From Nocardioides sp. zg-1308 (GTDB taxonomy: Bacteria; Actinomycetota; Actinomycetes; Propionibacteriales; Nocardioidaceae): DNA of 64,000 bases. The notes beneath the pieces were generated by a model. That model ran no database searches, had not been told where the DNA came from, and was given only the letters and a program-made list of their open reading frames with translations. The DNA lies in contig NZ_JABJQY010000002.1 in the NCBI RefSeq assembly GCF_013155375.1, forward strand, positions 1,798,001 through 1,862,000, given 5' to 3'. Position 1 is the first letter of the stretch. The number at the start of each line of letters is the position of its first letter. This document shows positions 17,973 through 27,544 of this stretch, piece by piece. The position numbers and the translations under genes were made by a program.

Positions 17973-18250
17973 ATGGATGCGCGGACACCGGTGACGCATG
18001 AGAACAGCGACCACGTGCCCGGACCGTTCCTTCACGGCACCAAGGCCGAGCTACGCCCCGGGGACGAGCTGCGCGCGGGCCACTCCTCGAACTTCCAGAC
18101 GGGGCGGGTGTCGAACCACATCTACTTCACCACCCTTGAGAGCACCGCGGCGTGGGGCGCACAGCTGGCGACAGCGCTCGCGGGTCTGGACGGGCGAGGC
18201 CACATCTACGCCGTCGAGCCGATGGGGCCCTTCGAGGACGACCCGAAAAG
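17973..18250 (+). pseudogene. arr: Truncated rifamycin ADP-ribosyltransferase (Arr)
   Basis: From ATG 17973 the first 92 or so residues match Arr closely: GPFLHGTKAELRPGDELRAGH, GRVSNHIYFTTLESTAAWGAQLA, GRGHIYAVEPMGPFEDDP. Arr proteins are about 140 residues and continue with a PGNPTRSYR-type segment that is absent here. After FEDDPK the frame runs on to 18530 in unrelated sequence. The missing third includes conserved parts of the fold, so rifamycin inactivation is unlikely. The rpoB in this window has a wild-type rifamycin-binding region. Confidence 0.75.
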
Positions 18251-18669
18251 GTTGAGACTGGCGAGGCCAGGCGCGAGCTCGGACTCTCACCAGAACTGCG
18301 TTCAGAACCCGAGGATTGATGACCTCTCTAGAGCCGTCCGCGGCGCCAGCGCGCGGCCGGAATTCACTACAGGCAGGCGGCGAAGTGACGCACTCATCGC
18401 GGCAGATCCGGGCGTTTGCGATGGTGCGAACGGATGCCCTTCGGCCGCTACAGCGAAATCCAGTAGCGCCGCTCCGACCCACGTGGACTCGGGCGCTCGT
18501 CCTTCAACGTCCCGCCGTTTCGCTCGATGACCCTTCTGGAACCCACGTCGGCGCTGTCGCATATGCGCGCGGCCAGATCCGAGAGCAGTTGACCGTACAG
18601 CGCGTTGCACGCTCATCGGCATGTGCGGATGCGCAGATTCGGGGGTCCTGCTGGTCGCCCGGCCCCGTC
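18251..18669. other. Unassigned segment between the arr remnant and an ArsR gene
   Basis: About 420 bases follow the break in arr. Its base composition looks less GC-rich than the surroundings, and no reading frame on either strand shows a recognisable domain or good codon bias. I see no inverted terminal repeats or transposase motif. It is probably debris left by the event that cut arr. Confidence 0.4.
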
Positions 18670-19692
18670 TCAGGTCGAGCTGGTGACCAGTGCTTCACCC
18701 AAGGGTGTGCGGACGTGCAGCACTCGTGTGCCGTCGCGACGGCTGTCAACGACGCCGGCGTCGCGGAGGCGGGACAGGTGGAACGAGGCGGTGGACACGG
18801 CGAGGTCGCACGACGTGCCGATCTCGGTCGTGCTCATCGGCCCGTTCAGGGAGACGAGCACCTTGGCCCGTCCGGCTCCCAGGATGCCTTCAAGTGCGTG
18901 GGTGTCGCGTTCGAGCTGCCACCGCTCCGAGACGCCCATGGCCGGGTAGAAGATGGCCGCACGACCGGCTGTGTGGGTGAGCACGGTGCACCGCAAGGGG
19001 TTCATCACCGAGGGTACGAGGACGAGGCCACTGCCGGCGCAGTCGACGTCGTCGCCGTAGGACGTGGTGGACACACGGACCGCGTCCGACTGCCAGCTGA
19101 TCGTGCTGTGCAGGGTGTCGACCATCGCGGCCAGTCCCTCCTCCGCCATGCGGCGCACGCGTAGTCCGATGTCGGCGCGCAGGATGCGCTCGAGCTGGGC
19201 CCAGCTGGGTGAGAGCAGGGCGTCAAAGAGCTCGTCCCATGCTTCCGCGAGTTCGGCGAGGCCGGCGCCCGGGTCCGCGGCGAGTCGGTCGAGATGGGCG
19301 CGGCCAACAGGCCCGGCATGGCCCGGGAGAGGCGGTCGCCGGAGGGCGCGCCCGATGTCGACAGCGAACGCGTGGTGCGCCGTGGCGCGTATCCGAGCGA
19401 GCTCCGTAGCAAGCGTCGTGTCCCACTCGGGGGCGACGGTGAGGAAGTCGGGGAAGTAGCCCTGGTCGCCCACCACTGAAGCAACAAGCTCGAACGCCTT
19501 CGTCGGCACTCGGTCGCGCAGCGAGCGCAGCCAGCCCCAGTGCAGCGGCTGACTGCCGGGCGACAGCAGCACCCGCACGGCGAGAGCGAGCTCGTGGGAG
19601 GGAGAAACGCCGAAACGGATGGCTGAGACGTCAGCTGCGCCGAGGTGGAACAAGGCACGAGGACCGCTCGGCGCTGACGCGTTTCGATGCAC
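18670..19692 (-). CDS. ArsR-type winged-helix regulator with DUF5937-like N-terminus
   Basis: 340 residues. The N-terminal two thirds (IRFGVSPSHELALAVRVLL, then a long helical region) resembles DUF5937, found with a C-terminal ArsR/SmtB wHTH in many actinobacterial regulators. The wHTH is at residues about 265-335: VLVSLNGPMSTTEIGTSCDLAVSTASFHLSRLRDAGVV and the wing DSRRDGTRVLHVRTPLG. No metal-binding CxC motif is visible, so a metal sensor role is unlikely. It is divergent from a DUF4287 gene; the target is unknown. Confidence 0.8.
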   Translation of the reverse strand: MHRNASAPSGPRALFHLGAADVSAIRFGVSPSHELALAVRVLLSPGSQPLHWGWLRSLRDRVPTKAFELVASVVGDQGYFPDFLTVAPEWDTTLATELARIRATAHHAFAVDIGRALRRPPLPGHAGPVGRAHLDRLAADPGAGLAELAEAWDELFDALLSPSWAQLERILRADIGLRVRRMAEEGLAAMVDTLHSTISWQSDAVRVSTTSYGDDVDCAGSGLVLVPSVMNPLRCTVLTHTAGRAAIFYPAMGVSERWQLERDTHALEGILGAGRAKVLVSLNGPMSTTEIGTSCDLAVSTASFHLSRLRDAGVVDSRRDGTRVLHVRTPLGEALVTSST

Positions 19693-19780
19693 GTCGAAAG
19701 CCTAGTCAGGCGGGCTCGGGTACCGCGAAGGTTCTGCACGCACCGTCCTCACCGATCCCCACAGCGCAGGAGCATCCACG

Positions 19781-20041
19781 ATGAGCGGGTTCCAGACCTA
19801 CCTCGACAACGCCGAACGACAGACCGGCATCACGCCGCGACGCTTCCTCGAGCTCGCCACCGAGAAAGGCCTCGACGGCGCAAAGGCTGCCGACGTCATC
19901 ACCTGGCTCAAGACGGACCACGACCTGGGCCACGGCCACGCGGCCAACCTCGCTCAGCTCATCACCAAGAGCCCCGACTTCGTCGCCGAGAAGTACGGCG
20001 ACAACGGTGTCCTGCACCTCGACGGCATCAGCGCACGCTGA
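19781..20041 (+). CDS. DUF4287 domain protein
   Basis: 86 residues, all DUF4287: FQTYLDNAERQTGITPRRFL, KAADVITWLKTDHDLGHGHA and ANLAQLITKSPDF. The domain is small and helical and occurs alone or before DUF5655. Function is unknown. It is divergent from the ArsR-type gene, 88 bp away, and 49 bp before a YCII-type gene, so the two small genes may share a transcript. Confidence 0.8.
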   Translation: MSGFQTYLDNAERQTGITPRRFLELATEKGLDGAKAADVITWLKTDHDLGHGHAANLAQLITKSPDFVAEKYGDNGVLHLDGISAR

Positions 20042-20090
20042 CCCCTACAACGCTCATTGTCTTGCGCGACCTACGAAGGAGAAACTACTC

Positions 20091-20477
20091 ATGACTCAGC
20101 ACCTGCTGTCCCTGCCCCACGACACCGACGAGTCGCCCACGCTGGAGTCCATGGACCCCGCAGTGGCAGAGGCTGCGATGGCCGCGGCCGGCGCCTTCAT
20201 CGAAGAGCTGATGGGCTCGGGCGCGTTCGTCTTCGCCGGTGGCCTGCACCCGCCGTCGACGGCGGTCACCGTCGACAACACTGGCGAGTCCCTCATCCGA
20301 ACTGACGGCCCGTTCGTCGAAGCGCCGGAGTACCTCGGCGGCTTCTGGGTCATCGATGTCGCCGACCACGAGACCGCCGTCGACTGGGCGTCCAAGGCGT
20401 CGAAGGCCCTGGAGTCGCGTGTCGAAGTGCGAGCACTGCAGGAGGCGCCCGAAGAGGCCGACCAACACGCGTCCTGA
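20091..20477 (+). CDS. YCII/DGPF-domain protein
   Basis: 128 residues from ATG 20091, with GAAGGAGA upstream. The DGPF signature is present (RTDGPFVEAPEYLGGFWVIDVADHETAVDWA) together with the C-terminal VEVRALQEAPEE of the YCII fold. These ferredoxin-like alpha/beta proteins are often encoded beside ECF sigma factors; none is seen here. Enzymatic role unknown. A strong terminator follows. Confidence 0.85.
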   Translation: MTQHLLSLPHDTDESPTLESMDPAVAEAAMAAAGAFIEELMGSGAFVFAGGLHPPSTAVTVDNTGESLIRTDGPFVEAPEYLGGFWVIDVADHETAVDWASKASKALESRVEVRALQEAPEEADQHAS

Positions 20478-20492
20478 CACCGACGAGACTGC

Positions 20493-20520
20493 TGAGGGCC
20501 CGCTAGGTCGCGGGCCCTCA
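20493..20520 (+). terminator. Hairpin after the YCII gene
   Basis: TGAGGGCCCGC (20493-20503) and GCGGGCCCTCA (20510-20520) form a perfect 11-bp stem with loop TAGGTC. There is no long T tract, as is usual in actinobacteria. It marks the boundary between the accessory block and the one-carbon genes. Confidence 0.65.
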
Positions 20521-20649
20521 GTCATATCCGGACAACAACCCCGGTGCAACCCAACGCCCGGTGAGCACGGACATCGGCAGCTCCGCGCGCTCGGCCGTGC
20601 CCGCAAGTAGGCAGATCCAGACGTCCCCGACAGGCGGCGGACTGCCCGC

Positions 20650-22329
20650 CTACGACAGCCCGATGATCGTCCCGTCGTCCGCCAGGTCGATCCGCGCCGC
20701 GGAGGGCTCGCGGGGCAGCCCGGGCATGGTCATCATGTCGCCGCAGACCACCACCACGAACCCGGCGCCGGCGGAGAGGCGTACCTCCCGCACGTGCAGC
20801 TCGTGGCCCGAGGGCGCGCCGAGCGACTTGGGGTCGGTGGAGAACGAGTACTGGGTCTTGGCGATGCAGACGGGCAGGCCGGAGTAGCCGTCGCGCTCGA
20901 TGCGCTCCAGCCGGCGGCGCGCCTTGGCGTCCCACGTCACCAGCCCGGAGCCGTAGAGCCGGGTGGCGATCGCCTCGACCTTCTCCGTCAGCGACAGGTC
21001 GTCGTCGTAGGTGAAGGAGAACTCCTGGGCGGACGGCTCGGCCAGCGTGGCGAGAACGCCCTCGGCGAGGTCCTTGGCGCCGTTGCCGCCGTCGGCGAAG
21101 TGCGTGGCGGGGAATGCGCGCACGCCCTCGTCGGCGACGAGCTCGACCACCCGGGCCACCTCGGCGTCGGTGTCGGTGGGGAAGCGGTTGACCGCGACGA
21201 CGCACGGGATGCCGTAGACGTCACGGACGTTGGCGAGGTGCCGGCGCAGGTTGGCCATGCCGGCCTTGACCGCGGCGACGTCCTCGGTGCCGAGGTCGGT
21301 GAGCGCCACGCCGCCGTGGTACTTGAGGGCACGGACGGTGGCGACGACGACCGCCACGTCGGGGCGCAGGCCGGACTTGCGGCACTTGATGTCGACGAAC
21401 TTCTCCGCGCCGAGGTCGGCGCCGAAGCCCGCTTCGGTGACGACGAAGTCCGCCAGCCGCAGCCCCGCCCGGGTGGCCATCACCGAGCTGCAGCCGTGGG
21501 CGATGTTGGCGAACGGGCCGCCGTGCACGAAGGCCGGCGCCCCTTCGAGGGTCTGGACGAGGTTGGGTGCCAGCGCGGTGCTCAGCAGGACGGCCATCGC
21601 GCCGTCGGCACCGAGGTCGCGCGCGGTGACCGGCTTGGTCGAGCGGTCGTAGCCGATCACGATGTCGCCGATGCGGCGCTTGAGGTCGGCGCGCGACTCG
21701 GTGAGGCAGAAGATCGCCATCAGCTCGGAGGCGACGACGATGTCGAACCCGTCCTCGCGCGGGAAGCCGTTGGCGTGCCCGCCCATCGCCACGACGACCT
21801 CGCGCAGCGCCCGGTCGTTGGTGTCCAGCACGCGCTTCCACGTCACGCTGCGCACGTCGATGTCGAGCTCGTTGCCGTGGTGGACGTGGTTGTCGATGAG
21901 GGCGGCGAGCAGGTTGTTGGCCGCCGCGATGGCCGCGAAGTCGCCGGTGAAGTGCAGGTTGATGTCGGTCATCGGCACGACCTGGCTCCACCCGCCGCCG
22001 GCGGCGCCGCCCTTCATGCCGAAGACCGGTCCCATCGACGGCTCCCGCAGGCAGGCGACCGTGCGGTGGCCCAGTCCGTGCAGCGCGTCGGTGAGGCCGA
22101 CGGTGGTGGTGGTCTTGCCCTCGCCCGGCGGGGTCGGCGACAGCGCCGTCACCAGGACGAGCTTGCCGAGGGGGCGGTCCGCCAGCGAGGTGAGGTAGCC
22201 GATGTCGACCTTCGCCTTGTCGTGCCCGTAGGGCACCAGGTGCTCCTCCGCGATGCCCAGCGTCTCCTCGGCGATCTCCCGGATGGGGCGCAGGACGGCG
22301 GCGTTGGCGATCTCGATGTCGGACTGCAT
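20650..22329 (-). CDS. fhs: Formate-tetrahydrofolate ligase
   Basis: 559 residues, the normal length. The P-loop region reads [40 protein letters not shown] and [16 protein letters not shown] are further family signatures. Fhs makes 10-formyl-THF from formate, THF and ATP, and can run backwards to yield ATP and formate. Beside PurU and a methyl-group catabolic pathway it probably helps to dispose of formyl-THF or re-enter formate. It is 30 bp downstream of purU in the same direction, so it shares the purU promoter and operator. Confidence 0.97.
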   Translation of the reverse strand: MQSDIEIANAAVLRPIREIAEETLGIAEEHLVPYGHDKAKVDIGYLTSLADRPLGKLVLVTALSPTPPGEGKTTTTVGLTDALHGLGHRTVACLREPSMGPVFGMKGGAAGGGWSQVVPMTDINLHFTGDFAAIAAANNLLAALIDNHVHHGNELDIDVRSVTWKRVLDTNDRALREVVVAMGGHANGFPREDGFDIVVASELMAIFCLTESRADLKRRIGDIVIGYDRSTKPVTARDLGADGAMAVLLSTALAPNLVQTLEGAPAFVHGGPFANIAHGCSSVMATRAGLRLADFVVTEAGFGADLGAEKFVDIKCRKSGLRPDVAVVVATVRALKYHGGVALTDLGTEDVAAVKAGMANLRRHLANVRDVYGIPCVVAVNRFPTDTDAEVARVVELVADEGVRAFPATHFADGGNGAKDLAEGVLATLAEPSAQEFSFTYDDDLSLTEKVEAIATRLYGSGLVTWDAKARRRLERIERDGYSGLPVCIAKTQYSFSTDPKSLGAPSGHELHVREVRLSAGAGFVVVVCGDMMTMPGLPREPSAARIDLADDGTIIGLS

Positions 22330-22359
22330 GGCGGCTCCCTCAGTGGTGGTGCCGTCGGT

Positions 22360-23226
22360 TCAGCGGAACACGACGGTGCGCTCGCCGTTGAGCAGGACCC
22401 GCGACTGGGCGTGCCAGCGCACCGCCCGCGAGAGCACCTGCGCCTCCACGTCGCGTCCTGCCGAGACGAGCATGTCCTGGTCGTAGCCGTGGTCCACGCG
22501 CAGGACGTCCTGCTCGATGATCGGCCCCTCGTCGAGGTCGCCGGTCACGTAGTGCGCGGTCGCGCCCACCAGCTTCACGCCACGGTCGAAGGCCTGGTGG
22601 TAGGGCCGGGCTCCCTTGAAGCTCGGCAGGAACGAGTGGTGGATGTTGATCGCCCGCCCGGACAGCTGGCGGCACAGGTCGTCGGAGAGCACCTGCATGT
22701 AACGGGCGAGCACGACCAGGTGGGCGCCGGTCTCGTCGACCAGCTCCATCAGCCGCTTCTCGGCGTCCGCCTTGGTCTCGGGGGTCACCGGGACGTGGTG
22801 GAACTCCACGCCGTACGACCTCGCCAGCGCGCCGGCGTCGGGGTGGTTGGACACGACGGCCGGGATCTCGATCTGCAGGGCGCCGGTGCTGGCGCGGAAC
22901 AGCAGGTCGTTGAGGCAGTGCAGGTGCTTGGAGACCATGATCAGCGTGCGGTAAGGCGCGGCCGCCGCCCACAGCTCGAACTCCATGCCGAACCGCTCGG
23001 CGACCCCCGCGAAGTCACCGCGGAGCGCGTCGGCGCCGCGGGGAGCGTCGGCGTCGAAGCCGATCCGCATGAAGAAGGTGTCGGTGAGGCGGTCGCCGAA
23101 CTGCTGGCTCTCCACGATGTTGGCCCCCTGCTCCACCAGGAAGCCCGAGACGGCGTGGACGATGCCGGGGCGGTCGGGGCACGAGAGGGTGAGGACGTAC
23201 GCGGCTCCGCCGGGGCCGTGCGGCAT
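22360..23226 (-). CDS. purU: Formyltetrahydrofolate deformylase
   Basis: 288 residues from ATG 23226 (AGGAGA upstream); an earlier in-frame ATG at 23301 would add low-complexity sequence and overlap the operator. An N-terminal ACT domain (YVLTLSCPDRPGIVHAVSGFL) precedes the hydrolase with NHPDAGALARSYGVEFHHVP, VLARYMQVLSDDL, INIHHSFLPSFKGARPYHQA and ATAHYVTGDLDEGPIIEQD (catalytic Asn/His/Asp set of formyltransferase folds). It hydrolyses 10-formyl-THF to formate and THF, freeing folate when much methyl carbon is being oxidised. Confidence 0.96.
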   Translation of the reverse strand: MPHGPGGAAYVLTLSCPDRPGIVHAVSGFLVEQGANIVESQQFGDRLTDTFFMRIGFDADAPRGADALRGDFAGVAERFGMEFELWAAAAPYRTLIMVSKHLHCLNDLLFRASTGALQIEIPAVVSNHPDAGALARSYGVEFHHVPVTPETKADAEKRLMELVDETGAHLVVLARYMQVLSDDLCRQLSGRAINIHHSFLPSFKGARPYHQAFDRGVKLVGATAHYVTGDLDEGPIIEQDVLRVDHGYDQDMLVSAGRDVEAQVLSRAVRWHAQSRVLLNGERTVVFR

Positions 23227-23289
23227 GGTGTCTCCTGACGAGTGGTCGGCCGTGGTGGCCGGCGTGGTGGTGGCGATGGGACCGCTGCT

Positions 23290-23325
23290 GTTGCGCTCCA
23301 CGGAACGCAGTCTGCGATACGCAAC
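23290..23325. promoter_or_regulatory. Tandem 17-bp operator pair between purU and iclR
   Basis: Site 1 (23290-23306) is GTTGCG-CTCCA-CGGAAC. Site 2 (23309-23325) is AGTCTG-CGATA-CGCAAC, with a good right arm and a poor left arm. They keep the 2-bp gap seen at the other four places. The pair lies between divergent purU-fhs and iclR, so it could control both. A possible iclR -10 element, TAGTGT (23337-23342), would start transcription almost at the iclR ATG (23349). Confidence 0.65.
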
Positions 23326-23348
23326 AGCCGCTGCGCTAGTGTCCCCCC

Positions 23349-24167
23349 ATGGCGAAGGGTGCCGACGTGCAGGACCGGGGCGAGGAGCAGGCGCCCGCGA
23401 GCTCCGCCGTGACGGGTGCGGGTGTGCAGTCGGTCGACCGCGCGCTGGGGATCCTCGAGGTGCTGGCGCGCACCGGCGAGTCCGGCGTCACCGAGATCGC
23501 CGGCGAGCTCGGCGTCCACAAGAGCACCGCCTTCCGGCTGGTCGCGACGCTCGAGGCGCACCGCCTCGTCGAGCAGACCGCCGACCGGGGGCGCTACCGC
23601 CTCGGGATGGGCATCCTCCGACTGGCGGGCGCCACGACGGCACGCCTCGACCTCGTGCAGGAGGCCCGGCCGATCGCGCGCCAGCTCGCGGCCGACACGG
23701 GCGAGACGGTCAACATCGCCGTCCTCGCCGAGAGCTCGGCGCTCTACCTCGACCAGGTCGCCGGCTCCTCGGCCCTCCAGCCGCACAACTGGGTCGGGCA
23801 GCACATCCCGCTCCACGCGACGAGCAACGGCAAGGTGCTGCTGGCCGGGCTGGACGAGCCCGGCCTGGAGGCCGTCCTCGGCCAGCTGGCGACGTACACC
23901 CCCCACACGATCACCCGGCGCGCGCAGCTGCGCGAGGAGCTGGCCCAGGTCCGCGAGCAGGGCCACGCCGTCGCCGTCGACGAGCTGGAGGTCGGCCTCA
24001 CCGCGGTCGCCGCGCCGATCCGCAACGCGCACGGCGACGTGGTCGCCTCGATCAGCGTCTCCGGACCGTCGTTCCGGCTGCCCGAGGACCGGTTGGCCGA
24101 GGTGGTCCGGGCGGTCGTCGAAGCCGCCCGCGAGGTGTCCCACCGTCTCGGGTGGGGTCACAGGTAG
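23349..24167 (+). CDS. IclR-family regulator, proposed master regulator of the choline/betaine block
   Basis: 272 residues from ATG 23349. The wHTH has VTEIAGELGVHKSTAFRLVATLE and RLVEQTADRGRYRLG. The effector domain has DTGETVNIAVLAESSALYLDQV, PLHATSNGKVLLAGL and GLTAVAAPIRNAHGDVVASISVSG. It sits in the middle of the block, between purU-fhs (divergent) and the betB operon (same strand). It is the natural candidate to bind the tandem GTTGCG-N5-CGCAAC operators found before itself and before four neighbouring transcription units. Because those sites lie downstream of or over promoters, repression lifted by choline or a betaine metabolite is most likely. Confidence 0.92.
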   Translation: MAKGADVQDRGEEQAPASSAVTGAGVQSVDRALGILEVLARTGESGVTEIAGELGVHKSTAFRLVATLEAHRLVEQTADRGRYRLGMGILRLAGATTARLDLVQEARPIARQLAADTGETVNIAVLAESSALYLDQVAGSSALQPHNWVGQHIPLHATSNGKVLLAGLDEPGLEAVLGQLATYTPHTITRRAQLREELAQVREQGHAVAVDELEVGLTAVAAPIRNAHGDVVASISVSGPSFRLPEDRLAEVVRAVVEAAREVSHRLGWGHR

Positions 24168-24245
24168 GTCACACTGTCCCCACCACCCGGGGCTCGGCCC
24201 TTGACGGGACAAGGGCTTCGCACCATCCTTCGGGGTGTCTCGCCG

Positions 24246-24281
24246 GTTGCGCTCGGAGCACCTGGTTGCGACATGCGCAAC
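24246..24281 (+). promoter_or_regulatory. Tandem 17-bp operator pair before the betB operon
   Basis: Site 1 (24246-24262) is GTTGCG-CTCGG-AGCACC; site 2 (24265-24281) is GTTGCG-ACATG-CGCAAC, a perfect arm pair. The gap is 2 bp. A -35-like TTGACG (24201-24206) lies upstream within a GCCCTTG/CAAGGGC inverted repeat (24197-24216); no convincing -10 is visible. The sites end 23 bp before the betB GTG. Confidence 0.8.
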
Positions 24282-24304
24282 AACTCACCGAGGGCAGGAC
24301 ACGC

Positions 24305-25786
24305 GTGCCGGATCTCTACATCGACGGAGCGTGGGCGACCGCGCTCTCCGGGGCGCGCCGCGAGATCCGGTGCCCGGCCGACGGCACCCTCGTCGCCGAG
24401 GTCGACGAGGCCGAGGCCGTCGACACCGAGGCCGCCATCGCCGCCGCCCACGCGGCCTTCCACGACGGACCCTGGCCCACCACCTCCGGCCGGGAGCGCG
24501 GCGACCTGCTGCTGCGGCTCGCCGACCTCCTCGAGCGCGACACCGACCTGATCGCGCGGATGGAGGCCCTCGACACCGGCAAGCGCTTCGTGGAGGGGCA
24601 GTACGACGTCGCCGACGTGGTCTCGGTGTTCCGGCACTACGGCCGCACGGCGACCGAGGAGGCGGGCCGGGTGGTCGACACCGGTCGGCCCGACGTGGTC
24701 AGCCGGATCGTGCACGAGCCGATCGGGGTGTGCGCCCTCATCACCCCCTGGAACTACCCGCTCCTCCAGGTCTCCTGGAAGGTCGCGCCCTGCCTGGCCA
24801 CGGGCAACACGTTCGTGCTCAAGCCCAGCGAGCTGACCCCGCACTCCGCCATCCACCTCATGCGGCTGCTCGAGGAGGCGGGACTGCCGCCCGGGGTGGG
24901 CAACCTCGTCCTGGGCGCCGGTGCCACCGCCGGGGCGCCGCTCTCGACGGACCCGCGGGTCGACATGGTGTCCTTCACCGGCGGCATCGAGACCGGGCGC
25001 CGGATCGGCGCAGCCGCCGCGGCGACGGTCAAGAAGGTGGCGCTCGAGCTCGGCGGCAAGAACCCCAACATCGTCTTCGCCGACGCCGACCGCGACGTGG
25101 CGCTCGACTACGCCCTGACCGCGGTCTTCCTGCACTCCGGCCAGGTCTGCTCCGCGGGTGCGCGCCTCCTCGTCGAGGAGTCGATCCACGACGAGTTCGT
25201 CGACGCCCTCGTCGCCCGCGCTCGCGTGATCCGCCTCGGCGGTCCCTTCGACGACGACGCCGAGACCGGTCCGCTCACCAGCTCCGCCCACCGCGACAAG
25301 GTGGAGGCGTACGTCGCCCGCGGGCTGGCCGAGGGAGCGGTGCTGCGCTGCGGCGGTGCCCGCCCCGACGACCCGGCGCTGGCCGACGGCTTCTACTACC
25401 TCCCGACGGTCCTCGACCGCTGCACGACGTCGATGGCGGTGGTGCAGGACGAGTCGTTCGGGCCGGTGCTCACCGTCGAGACGTTCCGCGACGAGGACGA
25501 GGCGGTGGCCATCGCCAACGACAGCATCTACGGCCTCGCCGGTGCGGTGTGGACCCAGGACGCCGGCCGCGCCGAGCGCGTCGCCGCGCGGCTGCGCATG
25601 GGCACCGTGTGGATCAACGACTACCACCCCTACGTCCCCCAGGCCGAGTGGGGCGGCTACAAGCAGTCGGGCACCGGGCGCGAGCTCGGGCTCGCCGGGC
25701 TCGAGGAGTACCGCGAGACCAAGCATGTCTGGCACAACGTCCGGCCGGCGGTGCAGAGCTGGTTCTCGCCGAGGATGCCGGGGTAG
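24305..25786 (+). CDS. betB: Betaine aldehyde dehydrogenase-type aldehyde dehydrogenase
   Basis: 493 residues from GTG 24305. It has the NAD-binding and oxyanion segment ITPWNYPLLQVSWK, KPSELTPHSAIHLMRLLEEAGLPPGV, FTGGIETGRRIGAAAA, catalytic Glu in LELGGKNPNIVF and catalytic Cys in FLHSGQVCSAGARLLVEES. BetB oxidises betaine aldehyde to glycine betaine with NAD(P)+. The substrate is inferred from the choline dehydrogenase gene three bases downstream. It is the first gene of a five-gene operon (betB, betA, ATPase, permease, binding protein). Confidence 0.88.
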   Translation: MPDLYIDGAWATALSGARREIRCPADGTLVAEVDEAEAVDTEAAIAAAHAAFHDGPWPTTSGRERGDLLLRLADLLERDTDLIARMEALDTGKRFVEGQYDVADVVSVFRHYGRTATEEAGRVVDTGRPDVVSRIVHEPIGVCALITPWNYPLLQVSWKVAPCLATGNTFVLKPSELTPHSAIHLMRLLEEAGLPPGVGNLVLGAGATAGAPLSTDPRVDMVSFTGGIETGRRIGAAAAATVKKVALELGGKNPNIVFADADRDVALDYALTAVFLHSGQVCSAGARLLVEESIHDEFVDALVARARVIRLGGPFDDDAETGPLTSSAHRDKVEAYVARGLAEGAVLRCGGARPDDPALADGFYYLPTVLDRCTTSMAVVQDESFGPVLTVETFRDEDEAVAIANDSIYGLAGAVWTQDAGRAERVAARLRMGTVWINDYHPYVPQAEWGGYKQSGTGRELGLAGLEEYRETKHVWHNVRPAVQSWFSPRMPG

Positions 25787-25789
25787 GCC

Positions 25790-27544
25790 GTGGCTGCGAA
25801 CCGGTACGACGTCGTCATCGTGGGTGGTGGGTCGGCCGGCTGCGCGCTCGCGAACCGCCTCTCCGCGGACCCCTCCACGTCGGTGCTCGTGCTCGAGGCG
25901 GGCCGCACCGACCGCTTCGACCCGCTCATCCACGCCCCGGCGGCGCTGCCGTTCCCGATCGGCAACTCCCTCTACGACTGGAAGTACGAGTCGGAGCCGG
26001 AGCCGGCGATGGGAGGGCGCCGGATCTACCACGCCCGCGGCAGGGTCCTCGGCGGCTCGTCCTCGATCAACGGGATGATCTTCCAGCGCGGCAACCCGAT
26101 GGACTACGAGCGGTGGGCCCGCGAGCCGGGAATGGAGGCGTGGGACTACCGCCACTGCCTGCCCTACTTCAAGCGGATGGAGTCGCTGGTCATGCCCGAC
26201 GGGCAGGTCGGCGCCGACGCCTGGCGGGGCGGGTCGGGTCCGCTGGTGCTCGAGCGGAGCCCGGCCACCAACCCGCTCTTCAGCGCGTTCTTCGAGGCGG
26301 CGCAGCAGGCCGGCTACCCCCTGACCGACGACGTCAACGGCTACCGCCAGGAGGGCTTCGGGCGCTTCGACCGCAACATCGTCAAGGGCGTGCGGATGTC
26401 GGCCGCCCGGGCCTACCTCCACCCGGTCATGAAGCGCAAGAACCTCACGGTCGAGACCTTCGCCCAGGCCACCCGCATCCGCTTCGAGGGCACCCGCGCG
26501 GTCGGCGTCGACTACCTCCGCGCCGGCCGCCGCCACGAGCAGGTGAGCGCGGGCGAGGTCATCCTCTGCGGCGGCGCGATCAACTCCCCGCAGCTGCTGC
26601 AGCTGTCCGGTGTCGGCAACGCGGAGCACCTGCGGCCGCTGGGCGTGGAGATGGTGCAGGACCTGCCCGGCGTGGGGGAGAACCTCCAGGACCACCTCGA
26701 GGTCTACATCCAGTACGCCTCGCTCCAGCCGGTCTCGATCGTCGAGGGCCTCAAGTGGCGCAACCGGCCGCTGGTCGGGCTGGAGTGGCTGTTCAGGCGC
26801 ACCGGCACGGCGGCCTCCAACCACTTCGAGGGCGGCGGCTTCTGCCGCTCCAACGAGGACGTCGACTGGCCCAACCTCATGTTCCACTTCCTGCCGATCG
26901 CGATCCGCTACGACGGCTCCGCGCCCGCGGGGCAGGACAAGTACGCCCACGGCTACCAGGTCCACATCGGCCCGATGTACGCCGACACCCGCGGGTGGGT
27001 GCGGATCGCCTCGACCGACCCGCGGCAGAAGCCGCGGATGCTCTTCAACTACCTCTCGACCGACAACGACAGGAGGGAGTGGGTCGAGGCCGTGCGCGTC
27101 GCCCGCGACATCCTCAACCAGCCGGCGTTCGCTCCGTTCAACGGCGGCGAGCTGTCGCCCGGTCCGTCGGTGAGCACCGACGAGGAGGTCCTCGACTGGG
27201 TGCGCCGCGACGCCGAGACCGCGCTGCACCCCTCGTGCACCGCCAAGATGGGCACCGACGACCTGTCCGTCACCGACCCCGCGAGCCTCCGGGTGCACGG
27301 CACCGAGGGCCTGCGCGTGGTGGACGCCAGCGTCTTCCCGTTCGTCACCAACGGCAACATCTACGCGCCCGTGATGATGGTCGCCGAGAAGGCTGCCGAC
27401 CTCATTCTGGGTAATACGCCGCTCGCTCCCGCCGAGGTGCCCTACTACCGGCACCGTGACCAGTCCCCGCTCCACCCGCCCGGGGACCCGCGCAACGCGG
27501 TCCCCGCCGGTTCCGTCCACCACCCAGCGGAGGAGCAGCCATGA
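25790..27544 (+). CDS. betA: Choline dehydrogenase-type GMC flavoprotein
   Basis: 584 residues from GTG 25790. FAD-binding N-terminus [23 protein letters not shown] signature [15 protein letters not shown]; second signature [16 protein letters not shown]; catalytic His in [13 protein letters not shown] and the C-terminal [20 protein letters not shown]. BetA oxidises choline to betaine aldehyde and can carry out the second step. It is slightly longer than the E. coli enzyme because of a C-terminal tail of about 40 residues. The stop overlaps the ATPase start (ATGA). Confidence 0.9.
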   Translation: MAANRYDVVIVGGGSAGCALANRLSADPSTSVLVLEAGRTDRFDPLIHAPAALPFPIGNSLYDWKYESEPEPAMGGRRIYHARGRVLGGSSSINGMIFQRGNPMDYERWAREPGMEAWDYRHCLPYFKRMESLVMPDGQVGADAWRGGSGPLVLERSPATNPLFSAFFEAAQQAGYPLTDDVNGYRQEGFGRFDRNIVKGVRMSAARAYLHPVMKRKNLTVETFAQATRIRFEGTRAVGVDYLRAGRRHEQVSAGEVILCGGAINSPQLLQLSGVGNAEHLRPLGVEMVQDLPGVGENLQDHLEVYIQYASLQPVSIVEGLKWRNRPLVGLEWLFRRTGTAASNHFEGGGFCRSNEDVDWPNLMFHFLPIAIRYDGSAPAGQDKYAHGYQVHIGPMYADTRGWVRIASTDPRQKPRMLFNYLSTDNDRREWVEAVRVARDILNQPAFAPFNGGELSPGPSVSTDEEVLDWVRRDAETALHPSCTAKMGTDDLSVTDPASLRVHGTEGLRVVDASVFPFVTNGNIYAPVMMVAEKAADLILGNTPLAPAEVPYYRHRDQSPLHPPGDPRNAVPAGSVHHPAEEQP

